From assembly GCA_963457665.1 (NCBI GenBank), contig OY735222.1:41085898-41149897 (forward strand): DNA of 64,000 nt, read 5' to 3'. Position numbers and translations under genes: made by a program. Shown piece after piece: positions 54,935 through 64,000 of the stretch (the first letter of the stretch is position 1; each line of letters opens with the position of its first letter). The notes under the pieces are model-generated. The model was not told where the DNA came from and searched no databases. It saw nothing but the letters and a program-made list of their open reading frames with translations. This stretch comes from Thysanoteuthis rhombus (taxonomy: Eukaryota; Mollusca; Cephalopoda; Oegopsida; Thysanoteuthidae).

Positions 54935-55036
54935 AGTATATCTCTGAATTTTTGAGATGAGGTATTATTATTATTTCTATTATTATTCGGACTATCCAAC
55001 AGCCAAGATGAGGATAGTACGAATAATAATAGAAAT
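54935..55036 (+). mobile_element. Short element with internal inverted repeats and 12-bp TSD, copy 2
   Basis: 102 bp flanked by ATCTAACAGGTT at 54923-54934 and 55037-55048. It has the same leader ('TATATCTCTGAATTTTTGAG') and the same left arm ('ATTTCTATTATTATTCGGAC', 54973-54997) as copy 1. The right arm (about 55012-55036) pairs with one mismatch. The spacer is only about 13 bp, so the ~140-bp middle of copy 1 is missing. Confidence 0.65.
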
Positions 55037-55197
55037 ATCTAACAGGTTGTCATCAAAATGTTGATGAAATTACACATTTACGTTTAGTAAACTTATTGAT
55101 AACTTTTTTAAAGAATGGCTAGATTTTCCTGCTATTCTGCTAAATTGGATAGAAATCAACCATATCTAGTCAAAAATGGCTAATTCGGCAACCCTTA

Positions 55198-55813
55198 GAT
55201 AGAAGCTTGGTGGGAACATTTGTGAGGCATTTATTGTGTGATCTTGGTCGTTATTAAGTGTTTGATAATCGAAGGCGGTATAGGGCGGGGTTTTGTTGAA
55301 TGGGGTTGGGCGTGATAACTGGGGAAAGGGCGAAGACTAAGGAATATGAGATAAGTAAAGTAAGTCAATAAAAAGGGGAGGAACCGTATTGAAATTAATA
55401 TTTTTGATTGATTTTAATTAGGCTTAAAACGTCGATAATTTGCGCCCGATATTCGAGGCCAATCATGTCTCTCTCTTGTTCCAATTCCCCCTTTTTTTAA
55501 ACTTTTTCCAATTCGATTTTTCCTCTCCATTCTATTGTCTTCTTCCTTTTTTATTTTTCTTCGTCCTTTTTCTTTCTTTCTCTTTCAATTATCAATCACA
55601 TTTTGACTTTATTTGTCCCTTTCTTTTATTTTCTTTTAATCACCAATCACATTCATATTTTTTTCCCTTCCTTTTTATTTATTTATTTTTAATTTCTATG
55701 ATTATTCCGGAGGCAAATTGGTGAAACTTGATTCATCCATTTTTTCTTCCTTTGTTTTTTTTTCTTCCATTTTCAGAGACAATCAACTTTTAGAGGTACG
55801 TAGTGTGAATGAA
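55198..55813. other. No gene recognised; pyrimidine-rich tract
   Basis: T/C-rich low complexity at about 55475-55770 yields a spurious 94-codon ORF. Nothing else was seen. Confidence 0.5.
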
Positions 55814-56640
55814 TTACCCTAGAGGAGTCCCAAGTGCACCGACAACTATTGGCACAACTCTGACCTTCATGTTCCACACCCTTATCATCTCACAGGCCAA
55901 GTCCTGATACTTCTCCAGCCTTTTACTCTCTTTCTTATTCACTCTGTGGTTCATTAGTAAAGCCATGTCTATTCTTTAGCAGATTCTCTTTCTTTTGTTC
56001 ATGATTTCTAGATCCGGTCTTCTTGCTTAGACGGGATAGTCGATTTAGATATCGAAGTCCTCGAGAAAATCATGGCTTTTACTTTCCAGGATCGTCTCTT
56101 GTTTGTGATAGTATCATTTGTTTACATGGTCAAATCCCAGCCTCTTGTATAGTCTCCAGTGTATGATAGTTGCTATACCGTCGTGTTTGTTCTTGTACCT
56201 CTTATGAGCTAGTTTACTATACTAGCCGAGTACATATTCTCATCCTTTTCTCCACGTAAGTGGCATTTGCTGTTTGTCTGGGTTCTGTTGATTTTCCCCT
56301 CGACGCACCTTGTCCTGATGCAGTTGTTTTTGGCTGCTATTATGGGGGACTCTATTTATCTGTTTAAGTTCCCTTTGCGTAGCCATATCCATGATTGCTT
56401 GTCTGCAATATTCTCTAATTGGCTTTTGAAATCCCTGTGTAGTTTTTTCTGTCCCCATTTTTCTTTCCTTGTTGTTTGTTTTGATACTCTGTCATTTGTT
56501 CTTTTTTCATTGTTTGTTTCACTGCTTCAAGCACTTGGCGTAATATCTTCTCTGCCTGCTTGCACATGCTTGCTCTCTCGAAATCTCTTCCTTCCGCTAA
56601 TTCAAGTTTCGTGGCAACTATCGCAGTCCCATGAAACAAA
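55814..56640 (-). pseudogene. C-terminal relic of a LINE with CCHC and restriction-like endonuclease signature
   Basis: Minus-strand frames give, in order, 'DKQSWIWLRKGNLNR', 'IIAAKNNCIRT' and 'QTNSKCHLRGEKDENM' (a decayed CxxC zinc motif). These are followed by a KLAHKRYKNKHDGI-like stretch, 'IATIIHWRLYKRLGFDH', 'WYYHKQETILESKSHDFLED', 'ARRPDLEIMNKRKRI', then 'DMALLMNHRV', 'KRLEKYQDLACEMIRVWNMK' and 'VRVVPIVVGALGTPLG'. This block order is known from a widespread family of invertebrate non-LTR retrotransposon proteins. The zinc knuckle and the RPD...D spacing resemble the C-terminal endonuclease of R2/R4/Dong-type LINEs, but that clade assignment is inferred. Several frameshifts and stops are present. 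Confidence 0.65.
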
Positions 56641-56954
56641 ATATTATTTCTTTTACTTAATTGTTGTTCTCTCTATTTTCAATCGGTGGGTGTAAACACC
56701 AGCGAATCAGCTACCCAAAATCAATTTCTTTTAGAATACATTAGTTTGCTGAATTTCCTCACCGGCAAATTCATCAGCATTTTGGGTGTTTTTTCCCCTT
56801 CTAGGTTTACCCCTCTGCTTCCTCCATTGATAAAACCTTTTGCCACACTTCCCAGAAAAATGTGATTGGTTGCATCATTGTGGATGCTGATAATAAGAAA
56901 GGAAATTTTATTAGAAAATCATTTTTCTGAAAAATTTGAACTACCCGATGGGAG
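56641..56954. other. No gene recognised
   Basis: Nothing identifiable. Confidence 0.45.
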
Positions 56955-57190
56955 AACCATCATTATCATTATCATCATCTTTCAGGCGTCCGTCGTTGGA
57001 AATAGACCTTTCATTCGCCATATTTCTTTCTCACAGGCAACGAGTTACCGATATCTCCTGAACCAGGAGTCTTTTAACGTCCGTTGTTGGACATAGACCT
57101 TCGCCAGGATTTGCCACACTTCACTATCATGGTCGCCGCGGGGGCCAGTATTTATTGAATTTGTCTACTCCATCTCTCCATCTTGTATTC
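56955..57190 (-). mobile_element. RTE-type LINE 3' ends, minus strand, two overlapping pieces
   Basis: A first tail and end (ATCATTATCATTATCATCAT, then TTTCAGGCGTCCGTCGTTGG) lies at about 56960-57030. A second RTE end begins at 57066 (GTCTTTTAACGTCCGTTGTT) and runs to 57190 with the HDxEVWQILA-VYVQ region. The second piece has no tail of its own. Confidence 0.75.
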
Positions 57191-57520
57191 CTCACAAGGA
57201 GAGATCACAAGACAGTACAGCATAGAAGGAAGAAAACAGGGGTTCAAGATATCATAGAATCTATTAGAAAACTCAAATGGCAATGTGCAGGCCATGTTGC
57301 AAGAATGAAAGACAACGGATCGACATCGTGACTCACAACATGAATCCCCAGAGATCACATGCAAATCTGAGGCAGGCAGAATACAAGATGGAGAGATGAA
57401 CTACCGAAATTTAGAAAATACTAGGTCAGCGACGCCCATGATAGAGAAATGTAGCAGAGCCTGGAGAAGGTCCATGTCCAACGATGGACGTTAAAAGAGT
57501 GACGATAATGATAATGAATA
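57191..57520 (+). mobile_element. RTE-type LINE 3' fragment, plus strand, head-to-head with the previous copy
   Basis: The plus strand reads a RRDHKTVQH-like start, 'GVQDIIESIRKLKWQCAGHV', ARMKDN and a decayed R-GRQ motif (TGA at 57368-57370), through MSNDGR to stop, then a GATAATGATAATGA tail. Its last ~125 bp pair with 57064-57190, so the locus is an inverted repeat of RTE 3' ends with a ~190-bp spacer. Confidence 0.85.
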
Positions 57521-57739
57521 TGTTCACAGTGGATGAATCTGGGGCCTGTCGATTGATACTGAGTTACAGCGAGTCTTCTAAAATCCTTTTTTGAGACTCT
57601 AAAAACGCCGAGATCTGGGCAGTGTTGACTATGTTTTGATTCTACAAACGTACCCCTCCTATCGTCCTTACATTACAGCAATTGTCAGCCCTATTTTCTT
57701 ATGTAACTAAAATGACATGATACTGACGTCAAATGTGAC

Positions 57740-57820
57740 CTTTATGTTTCATGCTTCGCTGCGAGATTCTCAATAATCAAGTTGATATTTTTTGAGTCTC
57801 TTTCATGAGTCTTCACATCA

Positions 57821-57859
<39 letters not shown>

Positions 57860-58105
57860 ATTGCACAGTACAAATCAGGGATACAATATAACATAACATG
57901 ATATAGTATAATGCAATATCCGAAGCATGAAGGGTTTATTTCATTGAGTGCTTGATACATTCAACTTTAAATATTAACTTACCTAGAGCTATAAATATAT
58001 TACAAAGAGGATTCGCTGCACACATGTTTATATTTCTGCCGTATCAGCTTCTTCAGGAAAAAACCCAGATAAGGCAGAAACAGAAATGTGAACCCCATTA
58101 CAGTA
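57740..58105 (-). repeat. Family Z dispersed repeat, minus strand
   Basis: The reverse complement contains 'GAATGTATCAAGCACTCAAT', GAAATAAACCC and 'CCCTGATTTGTACTGTGCA', then (TA)n (57824-57857). This is the family Z order found at 28.3 and 29.4 kb. A decayed hairpin head lies at about 58010-58100 ('GATTCGCTGCACACATG', 'GGCAGAAACAG'). Confidence 0.65.
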
Positions 58106-58469
58106 TGCATATATATACATATATCTGTATATATATAGTCATAAATGTTGCACTTTTGGCTGGAAAATAATTTCAATTATGAGATTTTAGAATAGAAACA
58201 ATTTATCAAATCATCTTACAATGTCAAGTCTATGGAAAATCAGTTAGTTTTCGTTCACTGTTAAGGTACTTTGTCAGGATATTTTGTGTAATATCCAAAA
58301 TATCAAATTTTATATCTGTTCAAGATATTAATAATATTATTGTGGGGACTATCCGCTGTTTTACTTAGTACGTGTTTTGTATATATATGTATATAAAAAT
58401 ATTTTTTCAGTTCTCCAAACTTACTGTTTTGGAACAAACGAACGCCTATTTTCAAGAAAAATGTATTTT
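58106..58469. other. No gene recognised
   Basis: Nothing identifiable. Confidence 0.5.
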
Positions 58470-58715
58470 ATATGACAAACTATCGACTCCTCTGCTCAAC
58501 CTTGCTGCCTTTTGGGGTGATATCGAATGTCCGTTCGAATTCATCTGATGTTTTTGACACGGATCCAAGTGCACCAGCTCTAATAAGCACGATCATAACC
58601 TTCATATCCCACATATCTCTTCAACTCTCACCAAAGGTTATTGTATTTTTCTAATGTTTCTGCCCTTCTGTATTCACTATTTGGCACATCCACATCCACG
58701 ATCTAATATAATATG
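58470..58715 (-). pseudogene. Second relic of the CCHC/restriction-like LINE family, extreme C-terminus
   Basis: Minus-strand frames give 'VDVPNSEYRRAETLEKYNNL', then 'ELKRY', 'WDMKVMIV' and 'GALGSVSKTSDEFE'. These correspond to the IDxAVP...EKYxxLxxELKRxW...VxPVVIGALGxVxK block that ends the protein at 55814-56640. The copies are too diverged to be a local duplication. Confidence 0.55.
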
Positions 58716-58857
58716 GCAAACCCTCTTAGCGTAGTTTAGACAAATGTAATCAGATTGTCACTTGTATATGTCACAGTGTTTGCATGTATTTTGGTTGTAG
58801 GTAAATGTTTATAGAAGAGAGATCTATTTTGCGAATACATTTCTATAACTATAAATC

Positions 58858-59262
58858 CAGGTCCTGAAGATAAGGGTGTAGAATCAATCCATCCTGCCAG
58901 TGAACACCTATGGAGCTTAAACATTGACCCTCAAACTGAGAACCATGCATCGTGCACATGTGAGAATCAAACTCGACATCACATGGAGAGGTCGTAAGAC
59001 AGCAGATTATATTAAAGAAAAAACAGGAGTCCAAGATATGATAGATACTATCAGACCACAAATGGCAATAGGCTGGACACCAAGACTCATAACATGGATC
59101 TCTACAGATCATAAGCAAAAAGGTGGCCGGCAAAATATGAGATGGCCTGACGGGCTAGACGAATTCAGAAAGTAGTTGCTCTGCAATGTTCATGATAGAG
59201 AGGTCTAGCGAATCTTGGGGAAGGTCTATGCCCAACAGCGGACGCTGCTGCTTCTGATGAGT
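58858..59262 (+). mobile_element. RTE-type LINE, 3' fragment
   Basis: The plus strand begins in the RRV-NQSILPVNTYGA-like block (58868). It contains 'LRTMHRAHVRIKLDITWRGR', KTADYIKEKTGVQDMI and 'GGRQNMRWPDGLDEFRK', and ends at YAQQRTLLLLMS. About 40 bp around the WAGHVARM motif are deleted, and there is no clear GAT tail. Confidence 0.85.
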
Positions 59263-59561
59263 TCAATAAACTATAAATTTCGAAGTCTATCGCATATTGC
59301 CGAAAAGCCGACGACGTGCAGCTGCTGATATGCGCGTCGTAGATATACAAGATGTAGTAAGTTCTACTCCCCTCGACCATGACTCTCACATGAAGTATTT
59401 TCGCTTGGAAGAGACGGTTGGCCTGGATTTCAAAGTACAACAGTATATTATTCATTTCATTTTTATAAGTTCTTAGTTCTGTGCTGATGTAATTTCATGG
59501 TCAAACCGAAATATTTTGCACATTTCCCAGTGTATAACTCAATCTACGCTGTGGTGTCATT
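59263..59561. other. No gene recognised
   Basis: Nothing identifiable. Confidence 0.45.
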
Positions 59562-59590
59562 TTCTTCTTCTCCTCCTCCTCCTCCTCCTC

Positions 59591-59630
<40 letters not shown>

Positions 59631-59631
59631 G
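59562..59631. repeat. (CTC)n-(ATT)n microsatellite
   Basis: CTC units followed by ATT units. Confidence 0.95.
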
Positions 59632-59639
59632 CAATCTCA

Positions 59640-59939
59640 CACCAGTTGCCTGGTGGTAACCGCTGAAGTTTGAGTGACAGCAAGTCTCCTCAAGTCTCCA
59701 TCCCTTCTCTCCTAGTACTCATAGGTCACAGTAATACTGTGGTTTACAGTTTCACACCGGTTGCCCAGTGGTCATTGCTGAAGGCTGAGTGACAATAAGT
59801 CTCCTCAGGTCTTCAGCCGACATCTCTTCTCTCCTTTGCCTATCATGCCAGTGCTGTGGTTCACATTCCCGCTTTCATTTCCCCTTCCTCTGTTGGGTCG
59901 CTATTAACATTTAACGTTGCAGTCTTCATATTTCTAACA

Positions 59940-59997
<58 letters not shown>

Positions 59998-60028
59998 GTT
60001 GTTGTTGTTGTTGCTGTTGTTGTTGTTG

Positions 60029-60102
<74 letters not shown>

Positions 60103-60480
60103 GTTGTCCAGACTACATGTCTGGTGGCTCTTACTGGAGACTGAATGAGAGCAAATCTGAAGTCTTACAAGCAGGATTGCTGCAGCACACAGCAATACTT
60201 TGGCTGGCAATTTCTCCTCCAAGTTTTCATGGTCATCCGTGAAGGATGACTTGTAGTAAGTCCCTGTCAGATCTCCAGCCCTCTTTGCAGCGTCTTCATA
60301 TCTCACAGCAGCGCTGTGGTTTGTATCTGACTAGCCTCTTACTTACACACACCTCCTTCGTTCTAGCTGTTCGGTCATTACTGACCACCTGCAGTCGTGA
60401 GTCTCATACTTATAGAACTCTCCCCAGTACTCATGCAGATCCCAATTGTATTCTAAGGGATTGAATCAAAATCCATTTCC
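59640..60480 (+). repeat. Degenerate ~115-bp minisatellite interrupted by (ATT)n
   Basis: Units share CACACC(A/G)GTTGCC(T/C)(G/A)GTGGT, then 'GAGTGACA(G/A)(C/T)AAGTCTCCTC' and a closing (T/C)ACAGTAATACTGTGGTT or CCAGTGCTGTGGTTCA block. Two good units are at 59640-59757 and 59758-59870. More diverged units appear at about 60118-60230, 60231-60335 and 60365-60470 beyond the ATT array. A single related unit is at 5375-5500. Confidence 0.65.
59940..60102. repeat. (ATT)n-(GTT)n-(ATT)n microsatellite
   Basis: About 160 bp of trinucleotide with a GTT core. Poly-Asn and poly-Tyr ORFs here are artefacts. Confidence 0.95.
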
Positions 60481-61110
60481 CTTCTGGTCTTCATGATCGT
60501 TCATTGTCTGTCACAACCATACCTTCGTTAGCAGCCTCTTCCTTTTCTCTTTCTTCCTTGTTATTAAACTACCGAAGTCCCTTTCGCTGTCTTTCCTATT
60601 CTCTTATTAAACTATCAAATGTCCTATCTCCCCTTTCGAACAATTTTGTTAAACTACCTAATATCCTTTCTTCCCTCTATCCCTTATTCCCTTATCGAAA
60701 TACCTAACTGTCTTTCACACCATATCAGTCACAGTATCAGTAGCAGCGAACAGTCGAACCTGTTGTACAATTAAGATTCACGTCAGCGAGGCAACAGGTC
60801 ACAGATTACATAAAAAGTTTCACTGATAATATTACAATCACTACATATATTATGATACCTGTACGTGTTATCAATCTTCAGAACAGAAGTTGATTTTATT
60901 TTCACTCATGGACAAGAACAATCCTCACCATATCTATAGGTACAAACCGATATGCGAAATTCACAAACCCTAATAGTGATTCGGCCAATTGTCAGGACAC
61001 TCTCTTATTGACTGCTCTAAATTCAAAAGTCAAAATGAGAATATATCAGACAGATACGTACTGGGTTATTTCATTCTAGTTAATGCATTTACATAAAAAA
61101 ATACGTTTCG
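60481..61110. other. No gene recognised
   Basis: A weak internal repetition, 'TTATTAAACTA(C/T)C' (about 60560, 60605 and 60650), extends the repetitive character of the region. No ORF of interest. Confidence 0.45.
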
Positions 61111-61119
61111 AATGACCGT

Positions 61120-61370
61120 AGGCCCTCAAATTGCCTACCCGACCAACCAGCCAAGTAGTATCCGTGGGAGGTTGCGTGTATGGTCACATCTCTCGAGGTA
61201 CAAACTTAAAAATTTGCATGGGTACATCACTAACCGCTATCTTAAAACGTTTCCTTTTTCTCAAAAATGTGTTTTTTTAAAAAAAGTCTCTGTGGTCTTT
61301 TTGGACCAAAATATTGTGTTCAGATAAGAGATCTATTTTTCTCAAATTCATTAAATCATAATCAGTTTTT
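61120..61370 (+). repeat. Dispersed repeat, pair with 5037-5230
   Basis: See 5037-5230 for the shared blocks. Confidence 0.35.
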
Positions 61371-61389
61371 TTTTTGGTTTACGCGTGGG

Positions 61390-61535
61390 ATACGGTGATT
61401 CATCCATGCAGAGTACAGATATGATTCATAAATGTTTATTAATTGTAAATGCTATACATACGTTGCATAAAACATCCCTAGTCGGAATAAAAGTTGAAAT
61501 GGAGTTTGACCCTGCAGCTGTCAGTCTTGTCCTTT
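61390..61535 (+). repeat. Dispersed repeat V, longest copy
   Basis: 'CATAAATGTTTATTAATTG', 'ACGTTGCATAAAACATCC' and 'GGAGTTTGACCCTGCAGCTG' match 62545-62660 and 17105-17240 in the same order. Confidence 0.5.
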
Positions 61536-62207
61536 CCTATACTTCTGTTACGAGTCAGCATTGTTACTATCACCCTCGTCACCCTCTCGTATTTTCTTCT
61601 TCCTTATGCTCGTTCGATTCGGAAAAAAAAAAAATAAATAAAAGAACCAGAAAAAAAAACCACAGACAAAGAGTGCCCGAGTTATTCTCTCTCTCAGCCA
61701 AAAGTTTTGTTTTTTCTTCAAATTTTCCAAGATCGAAATTTGGAATTGATCATAACCCCAACCAACCAACCATCTTTCTCCCTCCTAACTCAGAAGCAGA
61801 AATAAATGTAAAGACGAAGTAAAACGAAAAGAAAAAAAAATTGAAATCAACTGAAAATAAAACGATAAAAAGAAAACTTAATTTTTCTTCGCCTCAAATT
61901 CCCGTCTTCAATTTAATCGATCCCCGTTTTTTTTTCTATAATCAAAACTTACCAGCCTTATGAAGCGTTCGTCCCATGCTTATTGATTTATCTTCGATTT
62001 TACGATTCTAGGGTTTAAATCATCTAGGTTGTTGATAACTGGTTCTTCTCATAAGATCTTTAAAATTTATTGATGATTTGAGAGTATTTTTCAACATTCT
62101 CTGTGTACCAGTCACCTTGAATGAAGTTCAGAATAAACACAGCAACGTAGTATCTCGAAAATGGGTTTAAATCTATGAACAAACCAGCCAAATCTATCTC
62201 AATGCGT
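61536..62207. other. No gene recognised
   Basis: A-rich runs at 61620-61660 and 61830-61880. A 145-codon ORF spans 61385-61822, partly over repeat V; I recognise no domain and consider it chance. Confidence 0.45.
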
Positions 62208-62300
62208 CTTGGTGCCTTCATATGGGGCAATGGTTAGCAAGTTGGTCTTCATAATCATTATTTACTATCGACCAACTCCAGTTAAAAGTTTACAAGAATT
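62208..62300 (+). repeat. tRNA-like SINE head fragment
   Basis: 'TGCCTTCATATGGGGCAATGG' minus its first base contains a good A box (TGGGGCAATGG). The B-box position is degenerate ('CTATCGACCAACTCC'). Confidence 0.35.
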
Positions 62301-62544
62301 AGAACAAGAAAAAACAACAAAAGCTATCCCTATAAAATGTTTGCTGCTACAACAACAAAAGGAAAAACAAGAAAGAACTTCAACTTAATAGGAGTAAAAA
62401 TTAGCATTCCTCTCCCGAGAAATCTCAACCAAGTGATTGGTAGCCGTCTTTCTCATCGACTGAGCCAAATCGATAAGTCATACATATCTACAAACATTGA
62501 TATCAGAAAGACGCGAGAGCTTTTTTTAATTCTGGTAAATAAAT
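62301..62544. other. No gene recognised
   Basis: Part of a 108-codon ORF (62337-62663) with basic residues and no recognised motif; probably chance. Confidence 0.4.
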
Positions 62545-62660
62545 ATATATGTACTAAAAAAACGTTTTCTATGATTTTTCATTTATTTCATAAACATTAC
62601 AAACGTTACAATGGAGACAGGAGTAGGAGTGGATATAGACCCTGTAGTAGCCAGGCTTGT
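62545..62660 (+). repeat. Dispersed repeat V
   Basis: 'CATAAACATTACAAACGTT', 'AGGAGTGGATATAGACCCTG' and TAGTAGCCAGG align with the other V copies. Confidence 0.5.
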
Positions 62661-62904
62661 TGAGTAGTGAGTTCGTACTCACTTGATGCCATATGCTTGC
62701 AGCCTTATGCCGAACTTGAGCCACGCCAAGTAAAACGCAAGTATCGATTAGAGTACAAAAGTACAGAAATGCTCCCCCATGACCCTGAGATAAAAAGATT
62801 TGAACTTTTGACAATAGAAGTTATTAACATATCAACGTACAAAGAAGCATAGTAACGTAGTCACACCCATGCCCACCCCCGTCAAAGGCATCTCAGTGCA
62901 TCAT

Positions 62905-63475
62905 CATAATCAGTAGCAGCAACTACAACAGCCTTTTAGCGGCCTTAATTGGATACAAACCTCCCCCAAGATTCACCAGACTCTACCTTGGGGGTCACGG
63001 AGCCAGTTTTCTATGAGTTTGCCTAGTTTGTTAAAGCATCTTATTTTATGTAGGCTACAGTTTCACATATGATCTCTGGAGATCCACGCTGCAAGTTGTT
63101 ACGTCCTTTATGTCCGATATTCTTGCAACATGACCAGCCCATTGTCATTTGAGTTCTCTAATGGATGACATGTTCTTTCCCTACTATATCGTGTTGTCTT
63201 GTAATTTCTCCATGATTTATTGAGCATGATTCTATTCTGAGGACGTTGCCCGGTTTTCAGTTGGTGGATCAATCTTTCAATTAGGATCCATGTTTCAGAT
63301 CCATCTATGACAATCGGGACAATACATTGGTTGTACATGATTTCAATTTAGAAGTAATGGGATTTTCTTGTTCTTGGGGATCGAGTTGGCTCTACCGTAG
63401 GCTCACCAATCTGGAGTTATTCTTTGCTTGATTCCTTCTTTTTTCGTGGATTGCCTAAGAACTCGTTGTCTTCGC
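62905..63475 (-). mobile_element. RTE-type LINE, 3' fragment
   Basis: The minus-strand relic covers the SKKEG(I)KQ-like region at right, then 'YNQCIVPIVIDGSETWILIE', 'HQLKTGQRP', a GHVARI-like block and a decayed C-terminus. The left end has ATCATCATAATCAG as tail. It is among the most diverged copies. Confidence 0.8.
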
Positions 63476-64000
63476 GCTCAAAATCTACGCTTTACATGAA
63501 AATAACGATAAACAAGAGAAAAGGCAGGCATCGATGAAAAAGCTTAATGCAAAAGGTTTCATTCAGTTCTTTATTGGTCGAATGATTCTAATTTCGAATC
63601 AACGTACATAATATTCTGCCATCAACAAAGTTTTTGCATGAGCATTCAGGAGGTACATCTGGTTGAAAGTTTTTGTTATGAGGAACAAGATAACTTCATT
63701 TCACATTGTCTTGTACTGCAATAGTAGTTATCAAGATAGTATCACACAGCATAACTACTGAAGTGACGGCTACCCTCTCATGGTCCCATTTTCAAAAGCT
63801 TACTTTAATCATTCAATGAAAATGTTTATCACAACCTACATAGTCTCGGAACGCGTAATTACTTGTAAGATTCCTGTATGGCGTCTAATTTGTATCTAAA
63901 GGAAAGTAGATTGAAATAACTGATCCCCTAATTCAGTGAAGGCGACATAGGAATACGGCGTTTTGTAAAAATATAATGAGAAGTTCATGCACTCATCAAA
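63476..64000. other. No gene recognised
   Basis: Nothing identifiable up to the window end. Confidence 0.5.

Noticed and set aside
54443..55197. hAT-like element bounded by GTGTTGCCA and GGCAACCC
   Set aside because: End similarity is weak, no target-site duplication is visible and the interior shows no consistent structure.
59856..60306. Poly-Asn/poly-Tyr ORFs of ~127 codons
   Set aside because: Translations of the (ATT)n array.

Overview
This is a non-coding, repeat-saturated stretch of a large animal genome. I find no host protein-coding gene I can defend, and no operon-like layout. The best guess at the organism is a coleoid cephalopod, probably an octopus. This is inferred from dense long (TA)n arrays, many diverged RTE-type LINE fragments with GAT-repeat tails, Penelope-like elements with a GIY-YIG-type C-terminus, and several tRNA-like SINE families. 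The sequence alone does not prove the species. A 200-N assembly gap sits at 3801-4000.

The best-preserved coding sequence is an RTE-clade LINE on the minus strand (39022-41210). It is truncated inside the endonuclease, has a complete reverse transcriptase, and carries one nonsense codon 61 codons before its natural end. About twelve more fragments of the same superfamily lie at 5.8, 7.7, 19.6, 21.3, 22.0, 24.4, 26.7, 35.9, 52.0, 57.0-57.5 (two or three), 58.9 and 62.9 kb. A different RTE lineage is at 38.1 kb. Other elements are a Penelope-like element bounded by ~140-bp inverted repeats and split by an RTE insertion (25581-28096), a second Penelope-type remnant (31270-31800), a Tc1/mariner-like transposase relic (16480-17060), two relics of a LINE whose C-terminus looks like a restriction-like endonuclease domain (55814-56640 and 58470-58715), and a hAT-like MITE candidate (10705-10947).

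The small-element layer is rich. It includes a 5S-rRNA-derived sequence (4155-4235), several tRNA-like SINE families, and a ~0.45-kb dispersed family of unknown origin in at least five copies ('family W'). There is also a short element with internal inverted repeats and 12-14-bp target-site duplications (44.4 and 54.9 kb), a hairpin-bearing family contained in a 1.09-kb tandem duplication (28240-30522), and a TA-anchored family ('family A') at 0, 14.6-15.1 and 45.3 kb. Minisatellites are at 34.9 kb (GA-rich), 37.6 kb (43-bp unit) and 59.6-60.5 kb (~115-bp unit).

Nothing here looks like a cooperating gene system. The scientific interest is in undescribed repeat families, in nested and inverted insertions, and in the way microsatellites start at the 3' ends of retroelements. 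Family letters (A, V, W, X, Y, Z) are names used only in this annotation.
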